From the NCBI RefSeq assembly GCF_037038585.1, contig NC_092520.1, positions 13,957,001 to 14,021,000 on the forward strand: 64,000 bases of DNA, given 5' to 3'. The translations under genes and the position numbers were made by a program. Each line of letters begins with the position of its first letter. The first letter of the stretch is position 1. This stretch comes from Patagioenas fasciata (taxonomy: Eukaryota; Chordata; Aves; Columbiformes; Columbidae). The notes beneath the pieces are model-generated. The model worked only from the letters and a program-made list of their open reading frames with translations, did no database searches and was not told the DNA's origin. Shown in pieces: positions 61,801 to 64,000 of this stretch.

Positions 61801-64000
61801 GCCTAATTCCTACATGACCATTGTCAGGATGCTGGGGAAAGGGGAAAACTTTCCCAGAAACAGTAACTGTAATCTCATCTCTCTTGTCATCCCAGCCAGA
61901 ATGACAAACGTACCTCCTTTGCTGCATCCTCTCACCTCCCTGCCTGAGTGGTATTCTTTCTGATTTGGTCACCTACTTCTGCATCATACAAGCATCCTGG
62001 TTGCACCTGAACCCAACTTCATATGAGAAAGGGACTTTTTTGACAAAATGTGAAAACTGGTTTTATAAAATACTTGTTAGCAATGCATCTGCTTTACCTT
62101 TGAAGTTTATGCTTGTTTATATATGTAATCTACATTATCTAACCTAATTTGTTTTCTTTCTGTCTTGCATTTTCTTTTTCCCTTTCTTTTCTCTTCTACA
62201 GTTCTAAATCCAGAGTTTCATTCTGGTTTACACAGTCCACCTACCCTTTTATTCTTGCACAATATTCAGGTCCCTGGCCACGATATAAAATGTCTAGCAG
62301 GAAAACTGACATCCATCCACTTCACTTGCATAAAAGCAGGAAATGCTCAATATCAGTGAGTTACTCAACATTAGTAATACTGTGGATGTACTATCACTTT
62401 CTCACATTGTTTTTCCCTGCACTGACTGGTCATTAGTGAAATACAAAGCACGCCCACTATCAATCAGCATGTCATGTAAGTAATTAGGATTAGATTAATC
62501 TGACAAATGTAGAGGTAGGTCTACAGTGGAGATGTATAAATGTGAGGTAGGGACTGTGGGCTCTCTCCATTGTAGCTGGAGACAGATAGGTATTTTTAAG
62601 GTGCCATTTTTGAAAAGTACTCAGGGGAAGTGCTCTCAAGGAAAGTCTGTTTTGCTCCATTGACCAGACAGGGAACTGTTTAAGATGTAGGCAATGTAGA
62701 TACCCAAAAGTGATAAGGCAAGTACTGTGCCTGGTCTCTGGTTTGCTAGTTCTGTAATCTACAAAACTTATCTATGAGCATCTTCACAAGACATTGTTCA
62801 TGAGATAAACCCATCAGAAACAGGTCTGCACCCTTTTCTCTATTTTGTTCTGTGAGTGGTAATTTGCAGAGAAAGCACCTCAAGTTCCAGAGATGTGTCA
62901 GGGGCACAAAGCTTTTGCCTCTGGCTGCCTACTTATCTCCCAGATGCCTTCTTGACAGAAGAAAACCCTCCATGTTTTCAAGGTATCTGTGGATAAATGA
63001 GTGCAAACTTAAAATCCTATGTGCAGTATGATCAAAACCTATGGGTAGAGAGTCAGGATTTCAGCTGCTGAAAGGTTAATGTCATATTTGCTGCCAAGTC
63101 CCCCACGACTGTCCTTTTTCCATCCCATGACAGCATGCATGCAGTGCAGTTAGCAGGATAAGCACTGAGACATCGATCTTGGGGGTGGTGGCAAACATCA
63201 GCAGAGGATGTCTGGACCAGCAGGTTGATTTGACAAGTTTTCTGGGTCCTAAGATCCCTCACGGAAAGCAGGGGAGAAGTGGATGCTTTCAAAGAGTACA
63301 TCAGGCTGTCTCTGGCCACTTCATCTTTCCACTATCTTGAGAGAAGCTTATCTGTACCTCGCTGTATTTGGTGACTAAAAAATGTTAAATTCAGCTCCAA
63401 GTTCAATAGGTGCATAGTGGATTTTTCTAACCTCTTGACCTGCAAACTTTCTTAGATACATTTGTCATTTCTGTTTAGCGTTTTGTCAGTGAACTGTAAT
63501 GTGACAGGCCTTATTGCTCTCGAACATAGGAAATTTTTCTCAGTGGCATGTGACAGACTGAAGGTCTGTCATTCAAATTTAAGCATCCTTTGGGACCAGA
63601 AAGAAATAATTGGGGGGGAGGGGAGAGGGGTGGAGAAAGGACAGAGATGGGGCAGGGGGAGGATTATTCATTTTTTTGGTGTGTGATTTAAAAAAAAAAC
63701 CTACTCCCAATTTTAATGTTTGTTATTGGCAAATAAAGCAGTAGTGAAGGCAGTGGTTAAAATGTGATCAGATCTGTTTTACAATCTGCTGTTGCACACC
63801 TTGCTAATTTTAATGTATTAAACATAGCAATATACCACATTAAATCTAAAATAATAAAAAGGAGGCATCTATGTTGCATCTGCCTGAAGCTGGTGGGCTT
63901 TCTTCTTTCACAAGAAATTGGCTAGCTTGTGTGATCCAGAATTTGTCATGATCAAAACACATTTTGCAAAGAATGCAAAAGATGATTTTGCTTAAAAATC
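61801..64000. other. Non-coding stretch with a G-rich tract near the end
   Basis: No gene recognised. The notable item is the G-rich run at 63612-63662, listed separately. Confidence 0.45.
63612..63662 (+). other. G-rich run with quadruplex potential
   Basis: Seven G, then GGGG and GGGG separated by one and three bases (63612-63630), then two more G-runs by 63662. The first 19 bases alone satisfy the usual four-tract G3 pattern if the seven-G run is split. This is a sequence pattern only; no promoter is seen next to it. Confidence 0.55.

Noticed and set aside
1..64000. CRISPR array, operons, phage or bacterial genes
   Set aside because: No spaced direct repeats, ribosome-binding sites or dense coding; the CR1 and LTR content shows this is vertebrate nuclear DNA.

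Overview
This window reads as ordinary non-coding DNA from a bird nuclear genome, either intergenic or deep inside an intron. The diagnosis rests on its repeats. Every confidently recognisable element is a CR1-type LINE (chicken repeat 1) or a long terminal repeat of an avian endogenous retrovirus. The CR1 copies have the short octamer 3' tails typical of birds. I see no host gene, tRNA, rRNA, CRISPR array or prokaryotic feature. Most open frames in the window are chance frames in AT-rich DNA or shadows of the CR1 coding strand. The density of near-identical young CR1 copies points to a lineage with recent CR1 activity. I cannot name the species.

The centrepiece is a long CR1 on the minus strand at about 29714-33331. 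It carries an uninterrupted 989-residue ORF2 with an APE-type endonuclease and a reverse transcriptase, in which the catalytic motifs I can check are present. Overlapping it is a 5'-truncated ORF1 remnant with an SGNH/esterase-like domain that has lost key catalytic blocks. Two 5'-truncated copies of the same subfamily lie at 3814-3958 (minus; 145 bases identical to the long copy) and 42611-42808 (plus; about four differences). Older CR1 pieces are at 10194-10880, 20422-20788, 58818-59420 and 61280-61800. Much older, divergent CR1-like relics are at about 6085-6193, 33540-34030 and 50430-50820.

Three solo LTRs were found. Two belong to one family, are both 568 bp, and lie in opposite orientation 29 kb apart (24937-25504 minus; 54029-54596 plus), each with a 5-bp target-site duplication (one perfect, one 4 of 5). 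A third LTR of another avian family is at about 38740-39510 (plus). No retroviral gag, pol or env remains were seen.

The most interesting signal is at the 5' breakpoints of the young CR1s. Each of the three carries a short copy of its own terminal sequence: a 14-bp direct repeat, a 22-bp tandem repeat and a 14-bp near-perfect palindrome. This suggests templated end-joining when the insertion was completed. A second signal is a stem-loop near the CR1 3' end whose pairing is kept by compensatory changes between subfamilies. A third is a stepwise series of tail octamers. The remaining sequence is AT-rich, with a few simple repeats, one G-quadruplex-prone run near the right end, and one weak exon-like segment at 47709-47798.
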